Source: Candidatus Dojkabacteria bacterium (lineage in GTDB: Bacteria > Patescibacteriota > Dojkabacteria > GCA-002793355). From it: a DNA stretch of 7,814 nucleotides. The notes beneath the pieces are model-generated. The model made no database searches. It was given only the letters and a program-made list of their open reading frames with translations, and was not told the DNA's origin. The stretch is from contig JALVLD010000154.1 in assembly GCA_027033525.1 (NCBI GenBank), positions 1 to 7,814 of the forward strand. The letters run 5' to 3'. The position numbers and the translations under genes were made by a program. Shown here in pieces: positions 6,807 through 7,814 of this stretch (position 1 is its first letter; each line of letters starts with the position of its first letter).

Positions 6807-6833
6807 TTAGCATTCTGGCAGCAAGACTGCTAA
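6807..6833 (+). promoter_or_regulatory. CIRCE operator (HrcA repressor binding site)
   Basis: Left arm TTAGCATTC (6807-6815), 9-nt spacer (6816-6824) and right arm GACTGCTAA (6825-6833). The CIRCE consensus is TTAGCACTC-N9-GAGTGCTAA; each arm differs at one position and the spacer is exact. It starts 3 nt after the -10 box and covers the predicted start site, so bound HrcA would block transcription. Known HrcA-CIRCE systems release groE genes on heat stress. hrcA itself is not in the window. Confidence 0.92.
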
Positions 6834-6860
6834 TAAATAAAATATTAATATTTATGTAAT

Positions 6861-7814
6861 ATGGCAAAGAAGGTAGTATATGGAGATCAAGCAAGACAAG
6901 GCTTATTAGCAGGTCTTAATGCACTTGCAAATGCTGTTATTGTTACTTTAGGTCCAAAGGGTAGGAATGTAACAATAGCAGAGAGTTTTGGAGTACAAAG
7001 GACCACCAAAGATGGTGTTACAGTAGCAAAGGAAATAGAGTTATCTGATCCTTTGCAAAATGTCGGTGCGCAAATGATTAAAGAAGCAGCGTCCAAGACT
7101 AATGATTTTGCAGGTGATGGTACAACCACTTCGACTTTATTTGCCCAAGTAATTGCAAATGAAGGATTCAAGTATTTAATGAGTGGTGTAAACCCGACAG
7201 AACTCAAGAAGGGGATAGACAGAGGCGTAGAGGCTGTAGTTGAGCATTTAAAGAAGAATGCAAAGTCTATTTCTACTAAAGAGGAGATTGCACAGGTAGC
7301 AACTATTTCTGCAAATAATGATAAAGAACTAGGTGAGCTTATTGCAGATGTTATGCACAAAGTCGGTAAAGATGGAGTAATTACAGTTGAGGAAGGGCAA
7401 TCATTTAAAGATGAGGTTGAATATGTAGAAGGTATGCAGTTTGATAAAGGTTATGTAAGTCCATACTTTATAACAGACCCAGACAAATTAGAGGCTGTTT
7501 TAGAAGACGCATATGTATTTATTACAGACAAAAAATTATCTTCTGTGCAAGACATTACTCCAGTATTAGAAAAAGTAGTGCAAGCAGGTAATAAACCATT
7601 ATTAATTATTGCAGATGATATTGAAGGACAAGCATTAGCAACTTTAGTGCTTAATAAATTACGTGGAGTACTAAAGGTCGTAGCTGTCAAGGCCCCAGGC
7701 TTCGGTGATAGAAGAAAGGAAATGTTAAAAGATATTGCTATTTTAACAGGTGGGCAAGTAATATCCGAAGAATTAGGTAGGACTTTAGATTCTGTTGATG
7801 TTACAGATCTAGGT
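6861..7814 (+). CDS. groEL: Chaperonin GroEL (Hsp60), N-terminal 318 residues (3' end outside window)
   Basis: GroEL forms the double-ring ATP-driven folding chamber in the cytoplasm. The gene runs off the right edge; about 318 of some 540 residues are present. Visible parts: the start [12 protein letters not shown]; the ATP-binding [10 protein letters not shown] (28-37); D51 in [19 protein letters not shown] at 85-90, whose D86 matches E. coli catalytic D87; and the apical substrate/GroES-binding surface with Y198, Y202, F203 (GYVSPYF), L236, L259 and V263. [23 protein letters not shown] at 276-298 is the usual signature of the domain's end. The ATG at 6861 lacks a Shine-Dalgarno; the leader is nearly all A/T. 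It has its own CIRCE-controlled promoter, and no groES lies between that promoter and groEL, so groES is downstream or elsewhere. No frameshift or missing key residue is seen. Confidence 0.97.
   Translation, partial: MAKKVVYGDQARQGLLAGLNALANAVIVTLGPKGRNVTIAESFGVQRTTKDGVTVAKEIELSDPLQNVGAQMIKEAASKTNDFAGDGTTTSTLFAQVIANEGFKYLMSGVNPTELKKGIDRGVEAVVEHLKKNAKSISTKEEIAQVATISANNDKELGELIADVMHKVGKDGVITVEEGQSFKDEVEYVEGMQFDKGYVSPYFITDPDKLEAVLEDAYVFITDKKLSSVQDITPVLEKVVQAGNKPLLIIADDIEGQALATLVLNKLRGVLKVVAVKAPGFGDRRKEMLKDIAILTGGQVISEELGRTLDSVDVTDLG

Noticed and set aside
6887..7360. 157-residue open frame on the minus strand
   Set aside because: It lies wholly inside groEL, whose sequence is strongly conserved; it is a shadow frame.
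1..7814. CRISPR array, tRNA/rRNA gene, insertion sequence or prophage
   Set aside because: No regularly spaced repeats, no tRNA or rRNA signature, and no transposase, integrase or phage structural protein on either strand.

Overview
This AT-rich window carries six genes, all on the + strand and tightly packed. Several traits suggest a small-genome Candidate Phyla Radiation (Patescibacteria) bacterium: a large membrane-anchored DUF4012 protein beside a PEGA-domain protein, a UvrC that stops without its usual C-terminal helix-hairpin-helix domain, short intergenic gaps, and start codons that mostly lack Shine-Dalgarno sequences. This lineage call is an inference; no rRNA or other marker is present to fix the phylum. 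Stops are TAG, TAA, TAA, TGA and TAG, then TAA. The single TGA stop sits exactly where the next gene starts, so the standard code fits better than TGA=Gly.

Layout: (1) 3-788, the C-terminal part of UvrC, cut by the left edge. (2) 789-989, a non-coding gap with several potential hairpins, ending in a -10 box only 5 nt before the next ATG. (3) 990-6495, a compact run of four genes with 11-nt overlap, 5-nt gap and 1-nt gap: a two-PEGA membrane protein, a 985-residue protein fusing a degenerate nucleotide-sugar epimerase-like domain to a membrane-anchored DUF4012 region, a DedA-family membrane protein, and a RumA/TrmA-type RNA m5U methyltransferase. (4) 6511-6729, a 72-residue protein with two membrane helices, also with a -10-like box just before its ATG. 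(5) 6775-6833, a perfect-consensus sigma-70 promoter and a CIRCE operator. (6) 6861 to the right edge, the first 318 residues of GroEL.

The first three genes of the 990-6495 run form a plausible cell-envelope module: PEGA and DUF4012 proteins both predicted to face outward, plus a DedA transporter of the type that recycles undecaprenyl phosphate. The methyltransferase looks like a housekeeping passenger at the operon's end. groEL is a separate unit that appears to be controlled by the HrcA heat-shock repressor. The least described item is the epimerase-like/DUF4012 fusion: its cytoplasmic domain keeps the outline of an extended SDR but has lost the glycine motif and catalytic lysine, and its outer domain ends in a segment reminiscent of LytR-CpsA-Psr proteins.
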